From Massilia sp. Mn16-1_5 (GTDB taxonomy: Bacteria; Pseudomonadota; Gammaproteobacteria; Burkholderiales; Burkholderiaceae_D), in assembly GCF_004798585.1 (NCBI RefSeq), contig NZ_PPXQ01000004.1:248001-312000 (forward strand): DNA of 64,000 nt. The letters run 5' to 3'. The translations under genes and the position numbers were made by a program. The notes beneath the pieces were generated by a model that worked only from the letters and a program-made list of their open reading frames with translations, made no database searches and was not told the origin of the DNA. Position 1 is the stretch's first letter. Each line of letters opens with the position of its first letter. Of this stretch, positions 20,343-28,451 are shown piece by piece.

Positions 20343-20405
20343 CCGCGTGGGCATGAATGCCCACCCTACAACGGCGACCGTAGGGGGGCATTCATGCCCA
20401 CGCGG
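20343..20405. repeat. REP-like palindromic element B
   Basis: Arms of about 26 bases, CCGCGTGGGCATGAATGCCC... against its complement ending GGGCATTCATGCCCACGCGG, differ by one deleted base. Each arm contains the smaller palindrome GGGCAT-GA-ATGCCC. Shares CCGCGTGGGC and CCCTAC words with element A. Lies between the tetR promoter region and the 3' end of the permease gene. Confidence 0.75.
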
Positions 20406-20453
20406 ATCAACGAAGCGACGGCGCCGCACGCAACAGCGCCAGAAACAGACGCG

Positions 20454-21812
20454 TTACGTCTGTTTCAATGCCGCGATCCGCCGCTGGCGCAAGGCATACC
20501 CGATGCACAGCACCACCAGCCACACCGGAATCAGGTACACCGACAGGCGCATCCCCGGCGTCATGTACATGATCGCCGTGATCCCCGCCAGGAAGGCCAG
20601 GCACAGCCAGTTCGCCAGCGGGTAGAACGGACTCGGAAACTGCGAGCGCGTGCCGGCTTTCGCGCGGCGAAAGCGCAGGTGCACCAGCGAGATCGTGGCC
20701 CAGTTGATGATCAGGCCCGACACCGCCAGCCCCATCATCATGCCGAAGGCCTCGGCCGGCAGGAAGTAGTTCACGGCGATGCAGGCGAAGGTCGCCAGCG
20801 CCGAGACGCCCAGCGCGGCCAGCGGTACGCCGCTGCCCGAGAGCTTCATCAGGAAGCGCGGCGCGTTGCCCTGCGCCGCCAGGCCGTAGAGCATGCGCGT
20901 GTTGGCGTACACGCCGCTGTTGTAGACCGAGAGCGCGGCGGTCAGCACGACGATGTTCAGGATGGTCGCCACCGCATTGCTGTTCAGCGCCGCGAAGATC
21001 AGGACGAAGGGGCTGCCGCCGCTGACGACCTTCTGCCAGGGGTAGAGCGAGAGCAGGATGAACAGGGCGCCGATATAGAAGATCAGCACGCGGTAGAGCG
21101 CCTGGTTGGTCGCGCGCGGGATCGAGCGCGCCGGGTCGTCGGCTTCGGCGGCGGTGATGCCGATCAGTTCCAGGCCACCGAAGGAGAACATGATGACCGC
21201 CATCGCCATCACCAGTCCCTGCGCGCCATTCGGGAAGAAGCCGCCGTGGCGCCACAGGTTGGCCACACCCGCTTCGGGGCCGGCCGTGTTCGAGAGCAGC
21301 AGCCAGCCGCCGAACAGGATCATGCCGATCACGGCCACCACCTTGATCACGGCAAACCAGAATTCGAGCTCGCCGAAAGCGCGCACGTTGAGCAGGCTGA
21401 AAGAATTAATAATCAGGAAGAACACCAGCGCCGACATCCAGGTCGGCACCTCGGGAAACCAGTACTGGATGTAGATGCCGACCGCCGACAGCTCGGCCAT
21501 GGTAACGAGCACGTACATCACCCAGTAATTCCAGCCCGAGATGAAGCCGGCCATGTGGCCGCCGTACTTGTCGGCGAAGTAGCTGACGGAACCGGCGACC
21601 GGTTCCTCGACCACCAGTTCGGCCAGCTGGCGCATGATCAGGAAGGCGACCACGCCGGCGATGCCGTAGCCGAGCAGCACCGAGGGGCCGGCCATCTGGA
21701 TGGTCTGGGCGATGCCGAGGAAGAGGCCGGTGCCGATGGCGCCGCCGAGGGCGATCAGCTGGATGTGCCGGCTCTTGAGGCCGCGCCTGAGTTCTTGTTT
21801 TGGTTCCGCCAT
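20454..21812 (-). CDS. Aromatic amino acid permease, AroP-like (APC superfamily)
   Basis: A 452-residue, 12-helix amino-acid:H+ symporter. Near-identical blocks to E. coli AroP are visible: RGLKSRHIQLIALGGAIGTGL, FLIMRQLAELVVEEPVAGS, GWNYWVMYVLV, IMFSFGGLELIGITAAEADDP and MTPGMRLSVYLIPVWL. AroP carries Phe, Tyr and Trp, which would fit the hppD/hmgA tyrosine pathway 7-13 kb away. The ATG at 21812 has a GGCGGA site; an in-frame TTG at 21839 is less likely. General GABA/proline permeases are related, so specificity is probable rather than proven. Confidence 0.82.
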   Translation of the reverse strand: MAEPKQELRRGLKSRHIQLIALGGAIGTGLFLGIAQTIQMAGPSVLLGYGIAGVVAFLIMRQLAELVVEEPVAGSVSYFADKYGGHMAGFISGWNYWVMYVLVTMAELSAVGIYIQYWFPEVPTWMSALVFFLIINSFSLLNVRAFGELEFWFAVIKVVAVIGMILFGGWLLLSNTAGPEAGVANLWRHGGFFPNGAQGLVMAMAVIMFSFGGLELIGITAAEADDPARSIPRATNQALYRVLIFYIGALFILLSLYPWQKVVSGGSPFVLIFAALNSNAVATILNIVVLTAALSVYNSGVYANTRMLYGLAAQGNAPRFLMKLSGSGVPLAALGVSALATFACIAVNYFLPAEAFGMMMGLAVSGLIINWATISLVHLRFRRAKAGTRSQFPSPFYPLANWLCLAFLAGITAIMYMTPGMRLSVYLIPVWLVVLCIGYALRQRRIAALKQT

Positions 21813-21869
21813 TCCGCCTGCCCAGTGTGCAAAAGTCAATGATTCTAATGCATCTGGGCATGAATTGGG

Positions 21870-22565
21870 TCAGGCCGCGTGTGCTAGTCCCAGTCGGCGG
21901 TTGGCGGGCACGGCGACGTCGATCAGCTTGGGCTGCGGCAGGTCGAGCGCCGCCATCAGGGCGATGAAGTCCTCGCGCCCCCGTCCGGCCAGGCGCGCGT
22001 TGTGGCGCTTTTCCCAGCCGATGGTCGAGACACTCTGGCCACGGTAGTCGTGTCCCGGCCAGACCCGGGTGGCGTCAGGCAGCGTGAACAGCCTGGCGTG
22101 GACGCTGTCGTACAGGGCGCCGGCGCTGCCGCCCTGGAAGTCGGTGCGCCCGCAGCCGTCGATCAGGAGGGTGTCGCCCGTGAACAGGTTGCCGCGCCAG
22201 AGGAAGCTGACGCTGCCGGCCGTGTGGCCGGGCGTGTGCAGCACCGTGATCTGTTCGTCGCCGAAACGTACGAGCTCGCCATCCTCGAGCTGGCGGTCGG
22301 CCGGCGCGATGCCGCAGCCGCTGGGCGCGCAGGCCAGGGCGCCGGTCAGTTCGCGCAGGCGGCCGCTCGACGTGACGTGGTCGGCATGGGCGTGGGTTTC
22401 GAGCGCATAGGCCAGGCGCAGGCCGAGCCGGCGCAGGTGCGCCAGGTCGCGCTCGCAGTGGCGGTCGACCGGATCGATGATGGCCGCCTCGCCGTTTGCG
22501 GCGGCCAGGATATACGTGTAAGTAGACGACTCGGCGTCAAAGAGCTGGATCGGATTGATGTGCAT
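21870..22565 (-). CDS. ETHE1-like persulfide dioxygenase / Blh-type metallo-beta-lactamase fold hydrolase
   Basis: A 231-residue MBL-fold protein. The metal motif is THAHADH, with later ligands in HTPGHTAGS, FTGDTLLIDGCGRTDF and WPGHDYRGQ; the DGCGRTDFQGG stretch is characteristic of ETHE1-type persulfide dioxygenases, which use one iron to oxidise glutathione persulfide to sulfite. It is last in the bigR-yeeE-yeeE operon, the arrangement known for bigR/blh sulfide detoxification in Xylella and Agrobacterium. About 39 bases separate it from the second YeeE gene. Confidence 0.9.
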   Translation of the reverse strand: MHINPIQLFDAESSTYTYILAAANGEAAIIDPVDRHCERDLAHLRRLGLRLAYALETHAHADHVTSSGRLRELTGALACAPSGCGIAPADRQLEDGELVRFGDEQITVLHTPGHTAGSVSFLWRGNLFTGDTLLIDGCGRTDFQGGSAGALYDSVHARLFTLPDATRVWPGHDYRGQSVSTIGWEKRHNARLAGRGREDFIALMAALDLPQPKLIDVAVPANRRLGLAHAA

Positions 22566-22604
22566 GGGGTCTCCTCGCGCGCATTGTACGGCAGCGCTGC
22601 GAGC

Positions 22605-23039
22605 TCAAGCCGTTTTTGGACTGCGCAGCCGCCAGCGCTCGACCAGTTCGAAGACGCCCATGCCAGCCACCATCGCGATCACGAAAAGCAGCGGACCCGG
22701 CAGCCCGGTGGCAAGCGAGGCCAGCGCCGGTCCCGGACAGAAGCCGGCCAGGCCCCAGCCGGCGCCGAACACCACGCTGCCGAGCACCAGCCGCCGGTCG
22801 AGCACGCCGGCGGAGGGCAGCCGCAGCGGCGTGCCGAGCAAGGCCGTGGTGCGCCGGCCGGCGAGGCGAAAGCCCACGGAGGCGACCAGGATGGCGCCAC
22901 CCATGGTGAACAGCAGCGAGGGGTCCCAGTTGCCGGCCAGGTCGAGGAAGGCCAGCACCTTGGCCGGATCGGTCAGGCCGGACAGGATCAGGCCCAGGCC
23001 GAACACCAGGCCGATGAGAAAAGCGGAGAGCAAAACCAT
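22605..23039 (-). CDS. YeeE/YedE-family half transporter (second subunit)
   Basis: A 144-residue membrane protein with about four hydrophobic helices and the motif FGAGWGLAGFCPGPALA, whose conserved Cys is typical of YeeE/TsuA sulfur-compound channels. It pairs with the preceding 143-residue half; the two together equal one full-length YeeE. In bigR operons such pairs (PmpA/PmpB type) are thought to move sulfur species across the membrane. Start at 23039 is 8 bases after the first half ends. Confidence 0.85.
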   Translation of the reverse strand: MVLLSAFLIGLVFGLGLILSGLTDPAKVLAFLDLAGNWDPSLLFTMGGAILVASVGFRLAGRRTTALLGTPLRLPSAGVLDRRLVLGSVVFGAGWGLAGFCPGPALASLATGLPGPLLFVIAMVAGMGVFELVERWRLRSPKTA

Positions 23040-23047
23040 GATCGGCC

Positions 23048-23479
23048 TCAGGCGAAAACGTGGCGCAGCAGCCAGACGGTGACGAAGCCGACGGCAACGA
23101 AAGTGCAGGTAGCGGCGATCGAACGCGGCGACAGGCGCGCCATGCCGCACACGCCATGGCCGCTGGTACAGCCGGAGCCGTAGCGGGTGCCGATCCCGAC
23201 CAGCAGGCCGGCGGCGAGCAACATGCCGGGGCCGGCCTCGATGTTCGGCAAGGGCAGCGGCCCGGCCATGCCCCAGACCAGGGGCGCGAGCACCAGGCCG
23301 AGCAGGAACAGCAGGCGCCAGGCGCTGTCGCCGGCGTTTGGTCGCAACAGGCCGCCGAGGATGCCGCTGATGCCGGCGACGCGGCCATTGAACAGGATCA
23401 GCAGCGCCGCCGCCAGTCCGATGAGCATGCCCCCGGCCAGCGAGGTCCAGGGTGTGAAGTGTTCCCAGGCGATGGTCAT
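23048..23479 (-). CDS. YeeE/YedE-family half transporter (first subunit)
   Basis: A 143-residue membrane protein with four to five hydrophobic helices and the signature GSGCTSGHGVCGMARLS, whose cysteines line the thiosulfate path in YeeE structures. Its ATG overlaps the bigR stop by 4 bases (ATGA). Together with the next gene it probably forms a heteromeric sulfur-compound channel. Confidence 0.87.
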   Translation of the reverse strand: MTIAWEHFTPWTSLAGGMLIGLAAALLILFNGRVAGISGILGGLLRPNAGDSAWRLLFLLGLVLAPLVWGMAGPLPLPNIEAGPGMLLAAGLLVGIGTRYGSGCTSGHGVCGMARLSPRSIAATCTFVAVGFVTVWLLRHVFA

Positions 23480-23808
23480 GACGTTTCTCCTTCCCGCTTT
23501 GGACAGTACAAGTCGTACAAGGTGCGCATCACGGCCAGCGCCTCGAGGCTGGCGATCGTATAGAACACCTGCTTGCCTTCGCGCCGGGTCTGCACCATGC
23601 CTTCGTCGCGCAGCACGCCGAGCTGCTGCGAGAGGGTCGGCTGGACGATGCCGAGCGCCGCCTCGAGTTCGCCCACATTGTGTTCACCCTCGGCCAGCTT
23701 GCACAGCAACAGCATGCGGTCGGGATTGGACAGGACTTTGAGCAGGGCGCGGGCGCGCTCGGCGGCGGCGCGCATGGCGCCCAGGTCGAGGGAGTCGGAT
23801 GGTTTCAC
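23476..23808 (-). CDS. bigR: BigR/SqrR-type ArsR-family persulfide sensor
   Basis: A 110-residue winged-helix repressor. Both redox cysteines of the BigR/SqrR group are in place: C36 (RMLLLCKLAEGEHNVGELE) and C102 (LYDLYCPKR). In that group persulfides link the two thiols and release the DNA. Recognition helix region PTLSQQLGVLRDEGMV. The start is a GTG at 23808; an internal ATG at 23775 is possible. It heads the operon and a 27-base dyad lies 34 bases upstream. Confidence 0.9.
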   Translation of the reverse strand: MKPSDSLDLGAMRAAAERARALLKVLSNPDRMLLLCKLAEGEHNVGELEAALGIVQPTLSQQLGVLRDEGMVQTRREGKQVFYTIASLEALAVMRTLYDLYCPKREGETS

Positions 23809-23841
23809 GGTCGGCAGGCATTGTTATGCAAGCCGATATTC

Positions 23842-23868
23842 TATCACCAGATAATCTATCGGGTGATA
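23842..23868. promoter_or_regulatory. Candidate BigR operator
   Basis: TATCACCnGATA-nnn-TATCnGGTGATA: 12-base arms matching at all but one position each, centred 47 bases upstream of the bigR start. AT-rich, extended dyads are usual for BigR boxes. It also lies just beyond the stop of the TlpA-like gene. Assignment is inference. Confidence 0.65.
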
Positions 23869-23885
23869 TATCGTTGCCGAGTCCG

Positions 23886-24698
23886 CTAAGGGGCGCCGCG
23901 CAAGGCCTTCATCTGTTCGTCCAGCCCCGCGCGCGAGATTTCTCCCGCGTGGCGCGCGGCCAGCATGCCATGGCGGTCGTAGAACAGCGTGGTCGGATAG
24001 CCGGGCGCGCCTACCGTGCGCGCCGTGCTGAGCAGCCGATCGAGCACGACGTTGGGCAGGGCCAGCCCGCCTTCTTCGAGGTAGCTGCGGACGGCCTGCG
24101 CTTCCTCGCCGGTGTTGACGAACACGAACTGCACATCGGGATTGGCCGCCTGCGCCGCCGCCATGGCCGGCATTTCGCGCCGGCAGGGCGGGCACCAGGT
24201 GGCCCAGATATTCAGGACGACCGGCTTTCCTTTCAGTTCGGGCAGGCGCAGCGTGCCGCCGTCCAGGCGCTGCAGCACGAGGTCGGGCAGAGGCGTGCTG
24301 GCCGGCTGGCTGGCCTTGATGGCGAAGCCGGCGCCGGCCCAGACCAGGATGCCGGCCAGCGCCGAAGCCAGCAAGGGCCGGCGCAGGGCGGCGTCGCGCC
24401 GCGTCTGCTCGAAACCGACGGCGCAGGCCACCAGCAGCCCGGCATAGGCGACAAAGCCACCGTCGCGGATGTCGAGCATGCTCAACGGCGCTTCGAGGTA
24501 GGGGTCGAGGTGCTTCAGGACGAAGGCGGCGCGCGCGGCGACGAAACCCCACAGCGTCATGCGCCACAGGGCCGGGCCGGCATCGACGCCGCGCCGGCGC
24601 AGCCAGAACCAGGCGGCGGCATTCGCCACGCCGAGCGCGGCGAGCGGGCTCAGTACCCGCAGGGGCAGGACCAGGGGTCCGAGGTTGATGGCATCCAC
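23886..24698 (-). CDS. Membrane protein with Lgt-like N-terminal region and TlpA-type thioredoxin domain
   Basis: A 270-residue protein. The first 130 residues contain about four hydrophobic helices with a pattern reminiscent of prolipoprotein diacylglyceryl transferase (LPLRVLSPLAALGV, RDGGFVAYAGLLVA). From about 135 there is a TlpA/ResA-like thioredoxin domain with WATWCPPCRREMP (C169/C172) and a cis-Pro loop APGYPTTLFYD. The GTG start at 24698 follows GGGAG. It probably reduces periplasmic disulfides. It ends 18 bases before the BigR dyad on the same strand, so read-through into the sulfide operon is possible. Confidence 0.82.
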   Translation of the reverse strand: MDAINLGPLVLPLRVLSPLAALGVANAAAWFWLRRRGVDAGPALWRMTLWGFVAARAAFVLKHLDPYLEAPLSMLDIRDGGFVAYAGLLVACAVGFEQTRRDAALRRPLLASALAGILVWAGAGFAIKASQPASTPLPDLVLQRLDGGTLRLPELKGKPVVLNIWATWCPPCRREMPAMAAAQAANPDVQFVFVNTGEEAQAVRSYLEEGGLALPNVVLDRLLSTARTVGAPGYPTTLFYDRHGMLAARHAGEISRAGLDEQMKALRGAP

Positions 24699-24767
24699 AG
24701 CGCTCTCCCGTGTTCGCCGGCACCGGCGGTCAGCTGAGGAGAATAACTCAGCAGTATTAACGGAAGA

Positions 24768-26120
24768 TTAAGATGCGCGCTCGCTGCCTTGATCTCCATC
24801 ATTGATCGTTTCGTGGGTGGGCTGCACCTTCGTCACCAGCAGCTGGTCGATCCGATTGCCGTCCATGTCCATCACCTCGAAGCAGTATTCGCCCCAGTGG
24901 GCGGTTTCGGCGATCTTCGGGATGCTGCCGAGCTGGTACATCATGAAGCCTGCCAGGGTGTGATAGGCCCCGGTTTGCTCGTCGGGGAAGCGCATGCCGG
25001 TTGCCAGGATGTCGCGGAAGCGCTCGAGGGCGACGCCGCCGTCGAGCAGCCAGCTGCCGTCCTCGCGCTGGACCGCATCGTTCTCGCCTTCCTCGCCGAT
25101 CACCGAGACGTCGCCCACCAGCGCGCTCATCACGTCGGTCAGCGTGACCATGCCCTGGATGTCGCCATATTCGTCGACGATGAGGGCTATCTCCGCCTTG
25201 TTCTTCTTGAACAGCTCGAGCAGGGCCATGGCGCTGATGGTTTCCGGCACGTAGAGGATCTCCTGCACGGCCGCCTCGATGTCGATCGCATCGATCGAGC
25301 GTGCGCGTACCGCCTGCGCGAGCAGGTCGCGGCAGTGCACGAAGCCGATGATGCGCGAGCGGTCGCCGCGGCAGACCGGCATGCGGCTGTAGCGGCTGCA
25401 GGCGATGCGCGCCAGGTTGTCCTCGCGCGGTATCTCGAGGTCGACCAGCGTCAGGTCGACGCGCGGCGTCATCAGGGATTTCAGATGCTTGTCGTCCAGG
25501 CGCAGCGCGCGCGAGACGATGTCGTATTCGGTCTTTTCGAACACGCCGGCGTCGGTGCTCTCGCGGATCATGCCGGTGATGTCTTCCTCGGTCGGCGCTT
25601 CCTCCTTGTGGCGGCCCATGCCGAAGAGCCGCACGATGGCCTCGGTCGCCAGGGCCAGCAGTTTGACAAAGGGCGCCATCACCACCGAGAGCACGCGTAG
25701 CGGCGGCGCGATGAGAGTGGCCATCGCCTCCGGATACTGCATTGCGATGCGTTTGGGAACCAGCTCGCCAAGGATGATCGACGCCACCGTGATGCACATC
25801 ACCACAAGTCCCAGCGAGGCCTGGTAGGCGTAGGGCGCGAGCAGCGGTATGTCCTTGAACAGCGGCACCAGGCGCGCCACCAGCGAGGCTTCGCCGAAGG
25901 CGCCGTTGAAGATGCTGATCAGGGTGATGCCGACCTGCACGGTGGAGAGGAAGTGGCTAGGCTCGTCCGCCAGCCCGAGCGCGGTACGTGCGCCACGGCT
26001 GCCTTCCGCGGCGGCCTTCTCCAGCCGCATGCGCTTGGCCGAGACCAGCGCCAGTTCCGACATCGCAAATACACCATTGAGCAAGATGAGGAAAAGAATG
26101 ATCAGGATGTCGGTGATCAT
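24768..26120 (-). CDS. CorC/HlyC-family membrane protein with CBS pair
   Basis: A 450-residue protein of the CNNM/CorC type. The N-terminal DUF21 membrane domain (about 1-190) has three to four helices and ends ASIILGELVPKRIAMQYPE. A CBS pair follows (LMTPRVDLTLVDLEIP to VDEYGDIQGMVTLTDVM) and then the C-terminal CorC_HlyC domain. Members are linked to Mg2+ or Co2+ resistance and efflux. Start at 26120 begins the first membrane helix. No obvious operon partner. Confidence 0.88.
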   Translation of the reverse strand: MITDILIILFLILLNGVFAMSELALVSAKRMRLEKAAAEGSRGARTALGLADEPSHFLSTVQVGITLISIFNGAFGEASLVARLVPLFKDIPLLAPYAYQASLGLVVMCITVASIILGELVPKRIAMQYPEAMATLIAPPLRVLSVVMAPFVKLLALATEAIVRLFGMGRHKEEAPTEEDITGMIRESTDAGVFEKTEYDIVSRALRLDDKHLKSLMTPRVDLTLVDLEIPREDNLARIACSRYSRMPVCRGDRSRIIGFVHCRDLLAQAVRARSIDAIDIEAAVQEILYVPETISAMALLELFKKNKAEIALIVDEYGDIQGMVTLTDVMSALVGDVSVIGEEGENDAVQREDGSWLLDGGVALERFRDILATGMRFPDEQTGAYHTLAGFMMYQLGSIPKIAETAHWGEYCFEVMDMDGNRIDQLLVTKVQPTHETINDGDQGSERAS

Positions 26121-26316
26121 AAGAACGCGGTGCGCCTCCGGAGCGATATCGATAACGAATTGACATCTTCGCATGTTCGGGGCGGGCGAGCCGCACCGCA
26201 GGCGGTCCCTCGGGTGCACCCTTCATGCGCCGATTTCGACGCTTCGTCGCGCGGCGCTGGGGCAGGGCGGGGCGCGGTGCTAAGGTCGCGCTGACCATTC
26301 CAATGACGGAGACGCC

Positions 26317-27285
26317 ATGTCCACCAGACGCATTCCCCTCGCCGCGCTCGCGGCCCTCCTGCTGTGCGGGGGCGCGCAGGCCCAGACCCTGCCTGCCGCC
26401 GACCATCACCAGCATGTGTTCAGCGACCAGATCATCGCCCTGATCGGTCCGGATTCCGGCCTTAAGCCCTTGCCGGCGAAGGAAGTCGTCGCCTTGCTCG
26501 ACGCCGCCGGCATCCGGAGAGGCGTGCTGCTGTCGACCGCCTACATGTACGGCAGCCCGCGGCGCCAGGTCGCGGACGAGTACGCCCAGGTGCGGCGCGA
26601 AAACGACTGGACCGCAGCGCAGGCGGCCCAATACCCGGACCGGCTGCTAGCCTTCTGCGGCATTGCGCCCTTCAAGGACTACGCGATCGAGGAGATCCGG
26701 CGCTGCGCCCGCCAGCCCGGCCTGAAGCGCGGCATCAAGCTGCACCTGGGGAATTCCGACGTGCAGCTGGACCAGGAAGCCGACCTGAAACGCCTGGCCG
26801 ACGTGTTCGCGGCCGCCAACCGCGAGGGCATGGCGATCGTCGTCCACATGCGCGCCAGCATCCGCAACAAGCGGCCCTACGGCGCGCCCGAAGCCCAGGC
26901 CTTCCTCGACAAGGTGCTGCCGGCCGCGCCCGACGTGCCGGTGCAGATCGCACATCTGGCCGGGACCGGTCCCGGCTTCGACGATCCGCCGGCGCGCGCC
27001 GTGCTGGCCACCCTGGCGGCGGCGGTCGAGCGCGGCCATCCGGCCACGCGCAAGCTGTATTTCGACGTCGCCTCGATCGCCCAGAACGACACCACGCCCG
27101 CGGATGCCGCCTTGCTGGTGAAGCATTTGCGCCAGATCGGCATGGGACGCATCCTGTACGGGACGGATTCGGCGCAGGGCGACAACCTGCGGCCGAAGGA
27201 TGCGTGGGCGGCGTTCAGGAAGCTGCCTCTGACGGAAACCGAGTTCGCGCAGGTGGCGGAAAACGTGGCGCCCTACCTGAAATAA
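26317..27285 (+). CDS. Secreted amidohydrolase-family metal-dependent hydrolase
   Basis: A 322-residue protein with a signal peptide (residues 1-22, ending GGAQA). The mature part begins with the metal-binding ADHHQHVFSD, and further TIM-barrel features are KLHLGNSDVQL, VHMRASI, QIAHLAGTGPGFDDP and YGTDSAQGDN (catalytic Asp). It belongs to the amidohydrolase-2 group of decarboxylases and lactonases. Periplasmic location is unusual for that group. Preceded by a GGAG site; it stands alone and is followed by a short GC-rich hairpin at 27289-27306. Confidence 0.82.
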   Translation: MSTRRIPLAALAALLLCGGAQAQTLPAADHHQHVFSDQIIALIGPDSGLKPLPAKEVVALLDAAGIRRGVLLSTAYMYGSPRRQVADEYAQVRRENDWTAAQAAQYPDRLLAFCGIAPFKDYAIEEIRRCARQPGLKRGIKLHLGNSDVQLDQEADLKRLADVFAAANREGMAIVVHMRASIRNKRPYGAPEAQAFLDKVLPAAPDVPVQIAHLAGTGPGFDDPPARAVLATLAAAVERGHPATRKLYFDVASIAQNDTTPADAALLVKHLRQIGMGRILYGTDSAQGDNLRPKDAWAAFRKLPLTETEFAQVAENVAPYLK

Positions 27286-27333
27286 AGGCGGCGCCCGCAG
27301 GCGCCGTCCTCTTGCCGGGTTCCCGCAATCCGC

Positions 27334-27897
27334 TCAGCGCCGGCGGCGCAGCGCCAGGCCTGCCAGGCCGGCACCCATCAGCGCAAGCGTAGCCGGCTCC
27401 GGGACTTCGCCCGTGCCGCCGCCGGGCACCCAGCTGATGTGGCTGAGGCGGCCGATATTGCAGCTGTTGTCGTTCGGACCGTTCGAGCAGTCGCCGCCGG
27501 TCAGGAAATTGACTTGCGCATTGCTCCAGACGAGCTGCGCCATCTCGGCGCTGTTGTGGAAGACATAGGTGTCGAGCGTGGTTTTCAGGTTGGCGCCGAC
27601 GCCGAACTTCAGAAGGAAGTAGCCGGGGGCGGCGGGCGTCACCTCGATCTTCCAGAGCTGTGCCACCGCGTCGTAGCTGGCACCGCCCTGGCCGTTGATC
27701 GTGTGCAGGTCATCGGCGGAGAAGTCCAGGCCGGTGGCGTCTTCGAGCATCGCCAGTTCGCTGGCTGCGCCCGAGTTCGCGCTGTCGTAAGCCTTCAGGA
27801 ACACGTCCATCGTCGATGCCGCCGCCGCGCTGCCCGCCGCCAGTACCGTTGCTGCGACTGCTGCAATCAGAATGCTCTTCAAGTGCATGGCTTTCAT
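27334..27897 (-). CDS. PEP-CTERM sorting-domain exported protein
   Basis: A 187-residue secreted protein. It has a signal peptide (about 1-28), a Gly/Asn-rich middle with a CSNGPNDNSC loop, and a textbook C-terminal sorting signal: VPEPATLALMGAGLAGLALRRRR. PEP-CTERM tails are cut by exosortase (EpsH/XrtA) in biofilm-forming Gram-negatives. Start at 27897 has an AGGGGAG site. No exosortase gene is in the window. A sigma-54-type promoter lies directly upstream. Confidence 0.9.
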   Translation of the reverse strand: MKAMHLKSILIAAVAATVLAAGSAAAASTMDVFLKAYDSANSGAASELAMLEDATGLDFSADDLHTINGQGGASYDAVAQLWKIEVTPAAPGYFLLKFGVGANLKTTLDTYVFHNSAEMAQLVWSNAQVNFLTGGDCSNGPNDNSCNIGRLSHISWVPGGGTGEVPEPATLALMGAGLAGLALRRRR

Positions 27898-27931
27898 GGG
27901 ACTCCCCTTTTTTATGGTGAGCTCATCAATA

Positions 27932-27947
27932 AGCAAGCAACATGCCT
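27932..27947 (-). promoter_or_regulatory. Sigma-54 type promoter of the PEP-CTERM gene
   Basis: On the minus strand AGGCATG-TTGC-TTGCT matches TGGCACG-N4-TTGCW at all but two positions, with the required GG/GC spacing of 12. Transcription would begin about 24 bases before the start codon. PEP-CTERM genes in several species are known to be driven by sigma-54 with the PrsK/PrsR system. Confidence 0.7.
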
Positions 27948-28033
27948 GAAAGCACAAGTTGTTCATTTTTTGTCTATTTTACTTTCTGTCGGTAAATTAC
28001 GATTATTAATTGCAAAGTTGCTTGACGCGGCTA

Positions 28034-28447
28034 TCAGTCCAGGACCGTGACTACGATCGTGCGCCGGTGCGGGCTGGTCCGGTGTTCCAGCAGGTAGATG
28101 CCTTGCCAGGTTCCGAGCAGCATGCGGCCGCCGCCCACCGGAACCGTCAAGCCGCTGCCGGTCAGTACGCTGCGCGCGTGGGCGGCCATGTCGTCAGGGC
28201 CCTCGTCATCGTGCCGATACGTCGGATCGCCGTCCGGCGCAAGACGGGAGAGGATCGTTTCGAGATCGCGCCGCACGTCGGGATCGGCATTCTCCGTGAT
28301 CGTCAGCGAGCAGCTGGTGTGCTGGACGAAGACATGCACCAGGCCGCAATCGATGGCGGAGGCGGCGACCACCTGCGCCACCTCGCGCGTGATGTCGCGG
28401 CTGCCGCGGCCTTTCGTTTCGAACTGCAGGATCGCCTGGTGCGCCAT
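28034..28447 (-). CDS. YjbQ/UPF0047 family protein
   Basis: A 137-residue protein of the widespread YjbQ family. Conserved features are DCGLVHVFVQHTSCSLTI, ENADPDVRRD, the HDDEGPDDMAAHAR region with metal-binding His/Asp, and LGTWQGIYLLEHR. Some members complement thiamine-phosphate synthase activity; the true role is unsettled. It starts 4 bases after hmgA ends, so it is cotranscribed with homogentisate dioxygenase, although no metabolic link is known. Confidence 0.88.
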   Translation of the reverse strand: MAHQAILQFETKGRGSRDITREVAQVVAASAIDCGLVHVFVQHTSCSLTITENADPDVRRDLETILSRLAPDGDPTYRHDDEGPDDMAAHARSVLTGSGLTVPVGGGRMLLGTWQGIYLLEHRTSPHRRTIVVTVLD

Positions 28448-28451
28448 GGGC

